From: Thiotrichaceae bacterium
Lineage (GTDB): Bacteria; Pseudomonadota; Gammaproteobacteria; Beggiatoales; Beggiatoaceae
Direction of reading: 5' to 3'
Assembly (NCBI GenBank): GCA_028688145.1
Contig: JAQTYU010000011.1
Coordinates: 1-64,000 of the forward strand
Length of the DNA: 64,000 nucleotides
The position numbers were made by a program, and so were the translations under genes. Within the stretch, counting starts at the first letter, position 1. Each line of letters begins with the position of its first letter. Under the pieces are notes generated by a model. That model was not told the DNA's origin, ran no database searches, and saw only the letters and a program-made list of their open reading frames with translations. Of the stretch, positions 26,337-35,094 are shown piece by piece.

Positions 26337-26508
26337 AACTTTTCCTTTTAAAAATTTTAGGTTATACAAGATTACTCTAGTGCTACATTAAACTCTATAC
26401 ACTCTTAGAGGTCAATAGTCATTGATCTGACAAATTAGTGTGTTTCCTCCCAAAGCTATTTATAATAATATGAATTTCTTACTGAGTTCACTTTGATACC
26501 TTATCCTT

Positions 26509-29214
26509 ATGAGCATTAGACAACATATTTACCTAAGTTTGCGTGTCATCACTTACATGCTCGTGGTGATTGGAGTGTTGGCAGCTTCAGGCATCGCCAT
26601 CGTCTACTGGCATTTCATGCCTCAATTGCCTTCGATTGACACGTTAAAAGAGGTGAAATTTCAAGTTCCTTTACGCATTTATAGTCAAGACAATGCCTTA
26701 ATTGCCGAGTTTGGCGAACAACGCCGCATTCCCCTTGGGGCAAAAGACATGCCAGCCTTGTTGTTGAAAGCCGTGCTTGCGGCTGAAGATGATCGCTTTT
26801 ATGAACACAATGGGGTCGATGTTAGAAGCTTAATGCGAGCTGGCGTGAGTTTATTGCGCACAGGGGAAAAGAGTCAGGGTGGTAGCACAATTACCATGCA
26901 GGTGGCACGTAATTTATTCCTCGACTCTAAAAAAAATTACACCCGTAAGATTAAAGAAATTTTGCTGGCACTGAAAATTGAAGACGAACTCAGTAAGGAA
27001 GAGATTCTACAACTCTATTTAAATCAAATCTTTTTCGGTCATCGCGCCTATGGCGTGGGGGCTGCCGCGCAAGTGTATTATGGTAAAACTATTCAAGAAC
27101 TGAGTCTTGCAGAATATGCCACTTTGGCAGGTTTACCCAAAGCACCTTCTACCAATAATCCGCTCAGCAATCCTGAACGCGCGATGGAACGCCGCAATTA
27201 TATTTTACGGCGCATGTTGGAACTGAAATATATCGATAACGAACAATTTCAATCGGCTTCCATCGCGCCAAATACTGCGAAACTGTACAGTGCCAATGTC
27301 GAATTAGACTCACCTTATATTGCGGAAATGGTGCGCAGTTTCATGATTGAAAAGTATGGCGAAGAACGTACTTATAACAGCGGTTATCGAGTTTATACCA
27401 CGGTAGACAGTCACTTACAGTTGGCGGCGCAGAAATCTTTACGCAATGCCTTATGGTCTTATGATGAACGCCACGGCTATCATGGGGCGCGTGAAAAAGT
27501 CAAAATCCCCATCGGTTTAAAAGACAAAGAACTTGCCAGTTTTGCCGCTGAAGTCTTGGCAAAACATCCTGTTGCAGGTGGCATGTTGCCCGCGCTGATT
27601 ACTGAAGTGAAAGAACGTAAAGCTACGGCTTACACTTTGCAACACGGCAATATCGAAATTGCGTGGGAGGAAATGTCGTGGGCACGCCCTTATATTGATG
27701 AAGACCGTGCGGGCGGTGCGCCACGCAATGCCAATGATGTGGTGAAACGTGGCGACGTGGTGATGTTGCGCCCGATGTTACGCACCGCAACCGCTGCTAA
27801 GAAAAAAGCTGCGCCCACGCCACCGCCCACTGAAGATGATGATTATGTGCCGCCCGAAGAAGTGCCTGTGGGCGTGCAACAAGTACAACGTTGGCGACTG
27901 GCAGAAATTCCCAAAGTCGAAGGCGCATTGGTTTCACTGCGTCCTGACGATGGGGCCTTAGTTGCGTTGTCAGGCGGTTTTGATTTTTACTTGAGCAAAT
28001 TTAACCGCGTCACCCAAGCAGAACGTCAACCTGGCTCGAATTTTAAACCCTTCGTGTATTCAGCCGCGCTGGAATATGGTTTTAATGCCGCGAGCGTAAT
28101 TGTGGATGAACCGATTTCCGTCGATGTGGGTTCTACGGTGTGGGAACCTGAAAACTACGGTCGGCGTTTTTATGGCCCGACCACGTTTAGAAAAGCCCTG
28201 ACTTATTCGCGCAACATTGTTTCCATTCGGATTTTAGACAGCATTGGGATTGATGAAGCAATTGACCATGCGGTGTTGTTTGGATTTAAAGAAGATAAAT
28301 TACCCACCAATTTAACTTTGGCACTGGGCACGGGCGAAGTCACGCCCTGGGAATTGGTGAATAGTTATGCGGTGTTTGCCAATGGTGGTTATAAAGTTGA
28401 TAGTTATTTTGTGCAACGCATTGAAGATGTCGCAGGTAATGTGATTTTTCAAAGCAATCCTGCGCGAGTCTGTCATGAATGTGATAACGATGTCATCTCC
28501 CCAACGCCCGTGGCAACGCCTGTCAGCAATAAGAAAACCAATAACAAAAAATCAGAAAAGCCCGTCGTGCCGCCAACGCCTGTCGCAACTTTGCAGGCAA
28601 CTGAAGCCAATAATCCCAATGCTGCCATTCATGCAAAACGGGTAATTCGGGCGCAAAATATTTGGGTGATGAATTCGGTTTTGCGGGATGTGGTGAAATT
28701 TGGGACGGCGCAACGCGCCTTAAAACTGCACCGTACTGATATTGCAGGAAAAACAGGCACTACGAATGATCAGAAAGATGCGTGGTTCTCAGGCTATACG
28801 CCCGATGTAGTGACCACCACTTGGGTAGGTTTTGATCAACCCCAGTCTTTGGGAGAAAAGGAAACGGGTGGACGCTCTGCCTTGCCGATGTGGATTGAAT
28901 TCATGACCGAAGCTTTGAAAGACAAGCCTGAACGTCCTCTGCCGCAACCCACGGGTTTAATTTCTGCCAAGGTTGACCCTGAAACGGGCGCAGTGATTAA
29001 AGGTCGTCGTAATGATGCAGTGTTAGAGACCTTTTTTGAAGAAGATAATGTCGAGCGCAAACCCAAACATAGTGCCAATAAAGTGCGTTCTCGAGAACCC
29101 GCTGAACGCACACCTGAAAGCAATACCGCAAACGGTTCGCCTTCGGAAACCAATACCTCCGCGCCACCGCCTGCGGCAACCAAACACTCCCTTGTCCCTG
29201 ATAACTTATTTTAA
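26509..29214 (+). CDS. mrcA: class A penicillin-binding protein 1a
   Basis: 901-aa bifunctional peptidoglycan synthase. After an N-terminal transmembrane helix, the GT51 glycosyltransferase domain shows EDDRFYEHNGVD with the catalytic Glu, QGGSTITMQVARNLFL and EILQLYLNQIFFG. An OB-like insert with a disordered Lys/Pro stretch follows. The transpeptidase domain carries SNFK (catalytic Ser in QPGSNFKPFVY), SRN and GKTGTTND. A second Pro-rich, low-complexity insertion near residues 665-700 and a charged disordered C-terminal tail are unusual but family-compatible. Confidence 0.96.
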   Translation: MSIRQHIYLSLRVITYMLVVIGVLAASGIAIVYWHFMPQLPSIDTLKEVKFQVPLRIYSQDNALIAEFGEQRRIPLGAKDMPALLLKAVLAAEDDRFYEHNGVDVRSLMRAGVSLLRTGEKSQGGSTITMQVARNLFLDSKKNYTRKIKEILLALKIEDELSKEEILQLYLNQIFFGHRAYGVGAAAQVYYGKTIQELSLAEYATLAGLPKAPSTNNPLSNPERAMERRNYILRRMLELKYIDNEQFQSASIAPNTAKLYSANVELDSPYIAEMVRSFMIEKYGEERTYNSGYRVYTTVDSHLQLAAQKSLRNALWSYDERHGYHGAREKVKIPIGLKDKELASFAAEVLAKHPVAGGMLPALITEVKERKATAYTLQHGNIEIAWEEMSWARPYIDEDRAGGAPRNANDVVKRGDVVMLRPMLRTATAAKKKAAPTPPPTEDDDYVPPEEVPVGVQQVQRWRLAEIPKVEGALVSLRPDDGALVALSGGFDFYLSKFNRVTQAERQPGSNFKPFVYSAALEYGFNAASVIVDEPISVDVGSTVWEPENYGRRFYGPTTFRKALTYSRNIVSIRILDSIGIDEAIDHAVLFGFKEDKLPTNLTLALGTGEVTPWELVNSYAVFANGGYKVDSYFVQRIEDVAGNVIFQSNPARVCHECDNDVISPTPVATPVSNKKTNNKKSEKPVVPPTPVATLQATEANNPNAAIHAKRVIRAQNIWVMNSVLRDVVKFGTAQRALKLHRTDIAGKTGTTNDQKDAWFSGYTPDVVTTTWVGFDQPQSLGEKETGGRSALPMWIEFMTEALKDKPERPLPQPTGLISAKVDPETGAVIKGRRNDAVLETFFEEDNVERKPKHSANKVRSREPAERTPESNTANGSPSETNTSAPPPAATKHSLVPDNLF

Positions 29215-29227
29215 TTGAAGAGTGATG

Positions 29228-29833
29228 ATGCTAGTTCCTATCGGTTTGATAATCTTTGCTTATTTACTGGGTTCTTTTGCCTCGGCGGTGATTGTCAGCC
29301 GCTTGATGGGCTTGCCTGATCCACGCAATTTTGGTTCGGGCAATCCGGGTGCCACCAATGTCTTGCGTTTAGGGGGCAAAAAGGCGGCCTTATTAACCCT
29401 ACTGTTTGATGTGTTGAAAGGGGTGGTGGCGGTGCTGCTGGCAAAAGCGATTTACCCCGAGATCACGGTATTGGCGGCGGTGACGGGTGCTGTGTTTTTA
29501 GGGCATTTATACCCCGTATTTTTCAATTTTAAAGGCGGCAAAGGGGTTGCGACTGCCTTTGGAGCATTGCTTGCATTGGTCTGGCAAGTGGGTTTAAGCG
29601 TATTATTGACATGGTTATTGATGGCAGGCATTGTGCGTTATTCCTCACTTGCCGCGTTGGTTGCAGCGGTCGCCGCCCCTGTCAGCATGTATCTATTCAC
29701 CCACGGCAATCTAACTTATACCGTGACCGCCTTATTAATGAGCAGTTTATTAATCTGGCGGCACCGCTCGAATATCCAAAACTTGTTGGCAGGGCGCGAA
29801 GATAAAATTGGTAAGGCGACTTCAAAAGGATAA
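29228..29833 (+). CDS. plsY: acyl-phosphate:glycerol-3-phosphate acyltransferase PlsY
   Basis: 201-aa polytopic membrane acyltransferase, first step of phospholipid synthesis, using acyl-phosphate. Motifs 1-3 of the family are visible: GSFASAVIVSRL, then FGSGNPGATNVLRLGGKKAA with the glycerol-3-phosphate site, then FKGGKGVATAFGALL. GTG, ATG and ATG codons occur in a row at 29222-29230. GAAGAG five bases upstream favours 29228. Confidence 0.95.
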   Translation: MLVPIGLIIFAYLLGSFASAVIVSRLMGLPDPRNFGSGNPGATNVLRLGGKKAALLTLLFDVLKGVVAVLLAKAIYPEITVLAAVTGAVFLGHLYPVFFNFKGGKGVATAFGALLALVWQVGLSVLLTWLLMAGIVRYSSLAALVAAVAAPVSMYLFTHGNLTYTVTALLMSSLLIWRHRSNIQNLLAGREDKIGKATSKG

Positions 29834-29836
29834 TTT

Positions 29837-30649
29837 ATGCATATTTGGAAAGTTGAAATTTTATTGGCGTTATCGGTGTTAGCAGGTTGTAGCGGACAGG
29901 TAACCAAGGAAGCCACAAAAGAGGGTATCACCGAGCGCAAAGGGCAGGTGGTGTGGGCGGAAGATGGTTCGGAGCTTGCCTATGCGGTGATTACCGAGGA
30001 AAAGCAAACCACGCCTGAGGGTGAGGAAAAGCTCAGTACCCGTCATCAAATCTTTGTGCAAAATCCTGATGGTTCTCAAAAACGCGAAGTTTCACGCATG
30101 CGAGATAATGTGAGCGGCGCACTGTATTACATGAAACAAGCGGGTTATTTGGTGGTGGAATCGGTGTTGAGCACAGGGGCGCGGCGTTTTGACCGCGTGT
30201 TAATGAATGGCAATGAAATTTTAATTATTGAAGCCTCTGAAAAACCGCGTCCAGCTTGCCCTAATGTCAGTTTGCCTCAGAGTGTTATCCCCTCGCCTGA
30301 TGGGCGGGTGTTGGCAAGTATTTATAGTCCTGACTGTGGTCAAGTGACACTAGAATTCATGTATGCCAATAATTTAAGTATGATTGATGCGCAAACTTTG
30401 GATATTGAACAAGGGGTTACACCCGTTTGGCATCCTGAGGGTTATCTAATTCTTGTTGCACAAGATGGAAGTACGGCTTGGAAAATCGTGATGAAAGAGG
30501 CGGCTAAAAAAATTGCTGCGCCTGCTTGTAAATCCCCTGCCACTAGTAGCAGTAATATTGCGCTCGATGGGCGCGTGGCGAGTTTTGAAGAGGATGTTTT
30601 ACAGATTAAAGAAGGCAGTAAACAAGCAGCTTTCGCTTGTATACCGTAG
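29837..30649 (+). CDS. lipoprotein of unknown function, possibly beta-propeller-like
   Basis: 270-aa protein with a signal peptide and lipobox LAGC near residue 18. The remainder is soluble and beta-rich, with repeated strands of the form GQVVWAEDGSELAYAV, PSPDGRVLASIYSPD and VTPVWHPEGYLILVA. These resemble TolB/WD40-like blade motifs, but too few are present for a full propeller. Four cysteines (PACPN, DCGQ, ACKS, FACIP) could form disulfides. It starts 3 bases after plsY and is likely co-transcribed with it. Confidence 0.75.
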   Translation: MHIWKVEILLALSVLAGCSGQVTKEATKEGITERKGQVVWAEDGSELAYAVITEEKQTTPEGEEKLSTRHQIFVQNPDGSQKREVSRMRDNVSGALYYMKQAGYLVVESVLSTGARRFDRVLMNGNEILIIEASEKPRPACPNVSLPQSVIPSPDGRVLASIYSPDCGQVTLEFMYANNLSMIDAQTLDIEQGVTPVWHPEGYLILVAQDGSTAWKIVMKEAAKKIAAPACKSPATSSSNIALDGRVASFEEDVLQIKEGSKQAAFACIP

Positions 30650-30682
30650 TTTTTAAACGCTAGCCAGTAGCCCAGGTGAAAT

Positions 30683-30730
30683 GTAGTGGAATGCGGAAAG
30701 GATTGAAATCATCACCTTTCCGCCGCTATT
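30683..30730. repeat. GTGGAATGCGG inverted repeat
   Basis: GTAGTGGAATGCGGAAAG with a complementary right part (CTTTCCGCCGCTATTAC) forms an imperfect hairpin 33 bases after the lipoprotein stop. Similar units occur at 9425-9441 and 39233-39285. It could double as a terminator. Confidence 0.55.
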
Positions 30731-30819
30731 ACTTCGACTTAGAACACTATCAGTATCTATTAACCAACTATATGCGTAATATTGTTGCAGGCTTGGTTAA
30801 TTAGCCCTCTCTGTGCTGT

Positions 30820-30969
30820 TTATTTAAATCCAGTAAATCCCGTCAATCCAGTAATACCGACAATAATCAAATAAATAGCGACCACATAGTTCAGTAAACC
30901 AGGTTGCAGTAAAATTAAAATACCTGCAATCAGTGCGACAACTGCATTAATATCAACATGGAAATTCAT
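30820..30969 (-). CDS. small membrane protein of the DUF3096 type
   Basis: 49-aa ORF (starts MNFHVDINAV, ends TGLTGFTGFK) consisting almost entirely of two hydrophobic helices with the pattern DINAVVALIAGILILLQP...LLNYVVAIYLIIVGI. This matches my memory of the short DUF3096 family found in many proteobacteria, whose function is unknown. GAAGGA lies eight bases before the ATG. Flanking DNA is repeat-rich. It was found by reading the sequence, since it is shorter than usual ORF cut-offs. Confidence 0.75.
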   Translation of the reverse strand: MNFHVDINAVVALIAGILILLQPGLLNYVVAIYLIIVGITGLTGFTGFK

Positions 30970-31158
30970 TGCGTTATTCCTTCAAGTTGTGGCATGTGAC
31001 CAAGTTCAGCTTGATGATTTTTGAGTCAACAGCTGGGTCTTTGACTAACATAGCACGGATTGAGTGGGAATACTGTGAATACTTATGAAAATAAAGTGAA
31101 TTAAATATGGGTTGCACGTTTTGGGCGTTTGTTTTAGAAGTTTTAAGATGGCAATATC

Positions 31159-31305
31159 ATGAGCTTGAAACATACTGGATTGATGAGTTCGGATATGGAT
31201 TTGACTGTTTTACAGAGTCAGAAGCCCGTTACATTATCCACTCAAAGAAGGATGTTGATAGCATCTGAAATCGAATTGTTGCAGAAAGCGGGATTCATTT
31301 CATAA
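31159..31305 (+). CDS. possible 48-aa protein
   Basis: An ATG frame starting MSLKHTGLMS and ending ELLQKAGFIS. The C-terminal half (STQRRMLIASEIELLQKAG) is amphipathic and helix-like. The ribosome-binding site is weak, and no family is recognised. It may be a remnant. Confidence 0.2.
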   Translation: MSLKHTGLMSSDMDLTVLQSQKPVTLSTQRRMLIASEIELLQKAGFIS

Positions 31306-31393
31306 AATGAATGAGATATTTGTGAGATATTTAAATGTTTGAATCTCGGGGCGAAGCTTGCGAAAAAATTGGGAAAAAACACATAATCAGTTT

Positions 31394-31425
31394 GTAGGGT
31401 GCATAAGGCATAGCCGCCATGCACC
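31394..31425. repeat. GTAGGGTGCATAAGGC repeat
   Basis: An imperfect palindrome GTAGGGTGCATAAGGC...GCCGCCATGCACC also present at 55110-55141 (GTAGGATGTATAAGGC...). Dispersed repeat; the 31306-31490 stretch around it holds no gene. Confidence 0.6.
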
Positions 31426-31492
31426 TGTGTGCAGAGTTATTAATTGTAAAGCATGGTTATTTTTGGTGGGTTACGGTGTATGACGCTACTCT

Positions 31493-31878
31493 TATAGAAC
31501 CGATTTGGAATCTTATGTAAACTTTAAAAGATGACAGATAGAGAATCAAAGCGAGATAAAATGAGTCCTTATTCCAGTAGTCTGAACGATGCAGAGTGGG
31601 CAGTCGTTGAAATCTTGTTAAATGAATTATTACCCAAGAAAAAACAAACTTGTCCTCAGAAATGGGGCTATTAGCGGCGGATAGTTTAGGCTTTCCCTTG
31701 TTCACTCACTGTACAAAAGCCAATATTAGTGATGACGTAGGTTTGATTGAGATGTTCAAGCAGCCCTTCGATTATTTCCTTTGAGCGCAGTCTTGAGAAC
31801 GCTAATACCAAACTGTGCTTTATCAGGCTTATCATTAAACAACTCGCTTCTCTTTAATGATTCCAAATCGGTCCTATA
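31493..31878 (+). mobile_element. internally deleted IS5-type element
   Basis: Terminal repeats are 31493-31512 (TATAGAACCGATTTGGAATC) and its near-perfect complement at 31859-31878 (19 of 20). Inside, a transposase N-terminus reads MTDRESKRDKMSPYSSSLND and AEWAVVEILL up to QKWGY, then a stop. A central fragment (DSLGFPLFTHCTKANISDDVGL) follows after a large deletion, and then the 3' end. The same element exists in longer form at 47034-47771. It is dead, and its right end lies 40 bases before the MoxR start codon. Confidence 0.8.
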
Positions 31879-31918
31879 CTATGTTATCGTCTACTTTCAC
31901 CCACAGGGAACGTGCCTG

Positions 31919-32836
31919 ATGACTCCTACAAAAGCCACGCTTGACCAAATTGTTGCTCAAATCAACCAAGTGATTTTGGGCAAAGAAACCCAAATCCGCT
32001 TAGTGCTGACCTGCCTGATTGCAAAAGGGCATGTGTTGCTTGAAGACGTGCCCGGTGTTGGCAAAACCACGCTCGCCCACGTCATCGCCAAAGTCTTGGG
32101 TTTAAGTTTTCAACGGGTTCAATTCACCAGCGATTTATTACCCGCCGATATTATCGGGGTGTCAATTTACGATAAGACGTTGGGAGAGTTTAAATTTCAT
32201 CGTGGTGCAATTTTCTCGCAAATGGTGCTGGCAGACGAAATTAACCGCGCCACGCCCAAAACTCAAAGTGCGTTACTCGAAGCGATGGAAGAACACCAAG
32301 TGACCATTGAAGGCGAAAGTCATCAATTGCCGTCGCCATTTTTCGTACTTGCCACCCAAAACCCTTTGTATCAAATCGGCACATTTCCGCTGCCTGAATC
32401 ACAATTAGACCGTTTTTTAATGCGGCTCGCGCTGGGTTATCCTGACGCACGTACTGAACGGGAATTGTTGAAAGGTAAAGACCGCCGCGAATTATTGGAA
32501 ACTTTGCAACCCGTGGTCAGCATTGAAGAAATTATTAAAATCCAATCCCAGGTGGCACAAGTCACGGTCAGCGATGCGTTAATTGATTATTTACAAGCAA
32601 TTCTTGCCACCAGTCGCCAATCACCGCGTTATCAAATGGGGCTATCGCCCCGCGCGGGTTTGGCGATTTTGCACAGCGCACAAGCATGGGCCTTGATGCA
32701 CGGGCGTGATTTTGTGATTCCTGAAGATGTGCAGGCAATTTTACCTGCGGTGGTGGGACATCGTTTAGTCAGTGCCACCCATGAAGATGCAAGCGCACTG
32801 GTTTCACAATTGATTGAATCGGTAGCCATTCCTTAA
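31919..32836 (+). CDS. MoxR-family AAA+ ATPase
   Basis: 305-aa AAA+ chaperone-like ATPase. Walker A is DVPGVGKTT (43-51), Walker B MVLADEINRATPKTQSALLEAM, sensor I ATQNP, the arginine finger region LPESQLDRFLM, and the AAA lid GLSPRAGLAILHSAQAWA. The open frame begins 46 codons earlier inside the IS remnant, but the family starts near MTPTKATLDQIVAQINQVILG and AGGGA precedes this ATG. MoxR genes usually sit with DUF58/VWA genes. Here the partner 5 bases downstream is an ADP-ribosylglycohydrolase instead. Confidence 0.92.
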   Translation: MTPTKATLDQIVAQINQVILGKETQIRLVLTCLIAKGHVLLEDVPGVGKTTLAHVIAKVLGLSFQRVQFTSDLLPADIIGVSIYDKTLGEFKFHRGAIFSQMVLADEINRATPKTQSALLEAMEEHQVTIEGESHQLPSPFFVLATQNPLYQIGTFPLPESQLDRFLMRLALGYPDARTERELLKGKDRRELLETLQPVVSIEEIIKIQSQVAQVTVSDALIDYLQAILATSRQSPRYQMGLSPRAGLAILHSAQAWALMHGRDFVIPEDVQAILPAVVGHRLVSATHEDASALVSQLIESVAIP

Positions 32837-32841
32837 ATAAC

Positions 32842-33894
32842 ATGAAACATACAGCGATTGTGGGTTGTTTATTGGGCGCAGCCGTCGGTGATGCGCTGGG
32901 TTTAAGTTATGAAGGTTTAAGTCGGCAACGCGCTGCAAAACTGTTTCCTGATTTTAAGCGTTATCACTTTTTCTTCGGCAAGGGCATGATTTCGGATGAC
33001 ACGGAACACAGCAGTTTAGTGGCTCAAGCTTTAATTCAAGCACGCGGCAATGAAACTGAGTTTGCCCGCTTGCTTGCATGGAAATTACGTTTTTGGGTGT
33101 TGGGAATGCCCGCAGGCGTTGGGTTTGCGAGTTTACGTGCAATTATAAAATTGTGGTTCGGATTTTCGCCAAAACACAGTGGGGTGTTTTCTGCTGGCAA
33201 TGGTGCTGCGATGCGGGTGGCTTTGTTAGGTATTTGTTACGGACATGATGTCGAGAAATTACGGGGCTTGGTGCGTGTTGCCACTCGGATTACTCACACT
33301 GACCCCAAAGCAGAATATGGGGCTTTAGCCGTGGCTCATGCCGCGTATTTAGCGAGTTTGGGCGCAGTGATTGCGCCCCAAACTTATTACGAGAATTTGT
33401 GCGCGTTATTGGCAAACCAAGGCGCAGATGAATTTTTGCAACTGATTGAACGTGCAGTTAATAGTGTTATCGCACAACAAAATACGCGGGAGTTTGCAGA
33501 ATCTTTGGGATTGGGGACGGGGATTAGCGGTTATGTTTATCACACCGTGCCGCTGGTTATTCATGCTTGGCTCAGTCACCAAGAGGATTATGCAACTGCC
33601 ATACAAAGCTTAATCCGCTGTGGGGGTGATACTGACACCACAGCCGCCATTGCAGGAGCTATTCTTGGGGCTAAGTTGGGGAAAGCAGGAATTCCAAGCG
33701 AGTGGTTAGATAATCTTTGTGATTATCCGCGCTCAGTGTCATGGTTGGAAGGGCTGGGCGAGCGTTTGAGTGAAAGTTTAGAACATCCTGTCGCTGCCTA
33801 TCCGTTGCCGATTTTCCCGTTAATCTTGCGAAATATCCTGTTTATGCTCATCGTGCTAGTTCATGGTTTTCGCCGTCTGCTACCGCCTTATTGA
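32842..33894 (+). CDS. ADP-ribosylglycohydrolase-family protein with C-terminal hydrophobic tail
   Basis: 350-aa DraG/ARH-type hydrolase that would remove ADP-ribose from proteins or small molecules. Metal-binding motifs are preserved: SDDTEHS (51-57, first Mg site), HTDP (152-155) and GGDTDTTAAIAGA (261-273, second Mg site), plus GCLLGAAVGDALG at the N-terminus and SAGNGAAMR (117-125). Residues about 325-345 (PLILRNILFMLIVLVHGF) are hydrophobic and may anchor the protein in the membrane, which is unusual for DraG. No ADP-ribosyltransferase is seen nearby. It is coupled to the MoxR gene by a 5-base gap. Confidence 0.9.
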   Translation: MKHTAIVGCLLGAAVGDALGLSYEGLSRQRAAKLFPDFKRYHFFFGKGMISDDTEHSSLVAQALIQARGNETEFARLLAWKLRFWVLGMPAGVGFASLRAIIKLWFGFSPKHSGVFSAGNGAAMRVALLGICYGHDVEKLRGLVRVATRITHTDPKAEYGALAVAHAAYLASLGAVIAPQTYYENLCALLANQGADEFLQLIERAVNSVIAQQNTREFAESLGLGTGISGYVYHTVPLVIHAWLSHQEDYATAIQSLIRCGGDTDTTAAIAGAILGAKLGKAGIPSEWLDNLCDYPRSVSWLEGLGERLSESLEHPVAAYPLPIFPLILRNILFMLIVLVHGFRRLLPPY

Positions 33895-33955
33895 TACGCT
33901 TGTTATTTTAAGTTTTTCACCGCTTTTAATCCTGTAAATACCAATTTCCTCTTTG

Positions 33956-34148
33956 CTCGTTCCCAAACTCCGTTTGGAAATGCCTGCAAGTCAAGCTCTG
34001 CTTGACGATTCAACAAAAAACCATTGTTCAACAAATAATGAGGTAACACACTCAATATTGATGATTTTTCATTTCCAAATGTCAGGCTCATTGTATTGTC
34101 AAGCGAAGCTTGACCTACAGGCATTCCCAAACAGAGTTTGGGAACGAG
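33956..34148. mobile_element. 193-bp MITE-like element, second copy
   Basis: Ends CTCGTTCCCAAACTCCGTTT (33956 on) and its near complement up to 34148 match the 8633-8831 element, again with the inner GTCAAGCTC-GCTTGAC motifs. The left terminus has a few mismatches. The interior differs in length and sequence, so only the ends are conserved. It ends 45 bases before the tRNA promoter. Confidence 0.75.
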
Positions 34149-34193
34149 CAAGTTGCGCGGCTAGAATTTATTTTAAACAATCATAAAAAAGAG

Positions 34194-34222
34194 TTGACGA
34201 ACCCAACTTTGATCACTATAAT
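34194..34222 (+). promoter_or_regulatory. strong sigma70 promoter of the tRNA cluster
   Basis: TTGACG at 34194-34199 and TATAAT at 34217-34222 with the ideal 17-base spacer, followed by a G/C-rich discriminator (GCCGTC), as is typical of stringently controlled stable-RNA promoters. Transcription would start about 20-25 bases before tRNA-Pro. Confidence 0.85.
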
Positions 34223-34251
34223 TTGCCGTCTCGATTAAGAGAATAGATGCA

Positions 34252-34328
34252 CGGGGTATAGCGCAGCCTGGTAGCGCACCTGCTTTGGGAGCAGGCTGTC
34301 GGGGGTTCGAATCCCTCTACCCCGACCA
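34252..34328 (+). tRNA. tRNA-Pro (anticodon TGG)
   Basis: 77 bases including encoded CCA. Cloverleaf elements are visible: acceptor CGGGGTA/TACCCCG, D-loop AGCCTGGTAGCGC, anticodon loop TTTGGGA, and T-arm GGGTTCGAATCCC. First gene of the cluster. Confidence 0.97.
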
Positions 34329-34339
34329 GTATTTGAACT

Positions 34340-34416
<77 letters not shown>

Positions 34417-34440
34417 TTTCTTAAATATGTCAACTGTTAT

Positions 34441-34517
34441 GGTGGATGTAGCTCAGTTGGTAGAGCCCCGGATTGTGATTCCGGTTGTCGTGGGTTCGAA
34501 TCCCATCATTCACCCCA
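34441..34517 (+). tRNA. tRNA-His (anticodon GTG)
   Basis: Starts with the extra 5' G of tRNA-His. Anticodon loop TTGTGAT, T-arm GTGGGTTCGAATCCCA, encoded CCA end. It lies 24 bases after tRNA-Arg. All three are very probably one transcript. Confidence 0.97.
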
Positions 34518-34611
34518 TCCTATCTTAAACTCCTTTAAACTTCCCTTAAGTTAAAATTAAATGCCCAGCAATTCACTTGCCGAGCAAATTTTGTTTCGCC
34601 TGAAAACTTCC

Positions 34612-35058
34612 TCAATTAAGCTTAATATTCCCCTGATAATTAAACGGGACTTTCGGTGCCCAGTTTAATAAACTCAGTTCTCCATCCAATTTATAACTCA
34701 AACTGCGTCCTAAAGTTTGCCATTGTTGCAATTGCCCCAGCAACCCCCCTAAATCGCTGACCACATTCAAACTTAAACGTTTTTCGCCATGCGACGGAAT
34801 CAGCACGGATTCATTCGCCTGCCCTTTTGCAAATGGCGTGTTATTCAATGTGAGTCCATAAGTCAGCCCATTCAAAGGCAAGGGGAAAGCATTGGGATTT
34901 TGAATATTCAGTTCTAAACGATAACTTTGTGAAAATAAACCCGCATTGAGCAAACGTAAATCGGTAAGACTCACTTTTGGGGTTAAAATTTCGGGTTGTA
35001 AGGCGGCGCAGGCGGTTAAAAAGCTGCTCAGCAATAAGCAAATGATCAAACGTTTCAA
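34612..35058 (-). CDS. LEA14/WHy-type lipoprotein
   Basis: 148-aa protein with signal peptide and lipobox FLTACAAL, followed by one LEA type 2 (WHy) beta-sandwich (VSLTDLRLLNAGLFSQSYRL, ELNIQNPNAFPLPLNGLTY). Proteins of this type are associated with desiccation or envelope stress, but the bacterial function is largely undetermined. Monocistronic or paired with the chorismate mutase gene upstream, 36 bases away. Confidence 0.85.
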   Translation of the reverse strand: MKRLIICLLLSSFLTACAALQPEILTPKVSLTDLRLLNAGLFSQSYRLELNIQNPNAFPLPLNGLTYGLTLNNTPFAKGQANESVLIPSHGEKRLSLNVVSDLGGLLGQLQQWQTLGRSLSYKLDGELSLLNWAPKVPFNYQGNIKLN

Positions 35059-35094
35059 GATATTTTTATTCCATTCCGTGGGAGCTAATTAAAC

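Noticed and set aside
31242..31424. 60-codon minus-strand frame
   Set aside because: It covers the GTAGGGTGCATAAGGC repeat, has no RBS and an unnatural composition.
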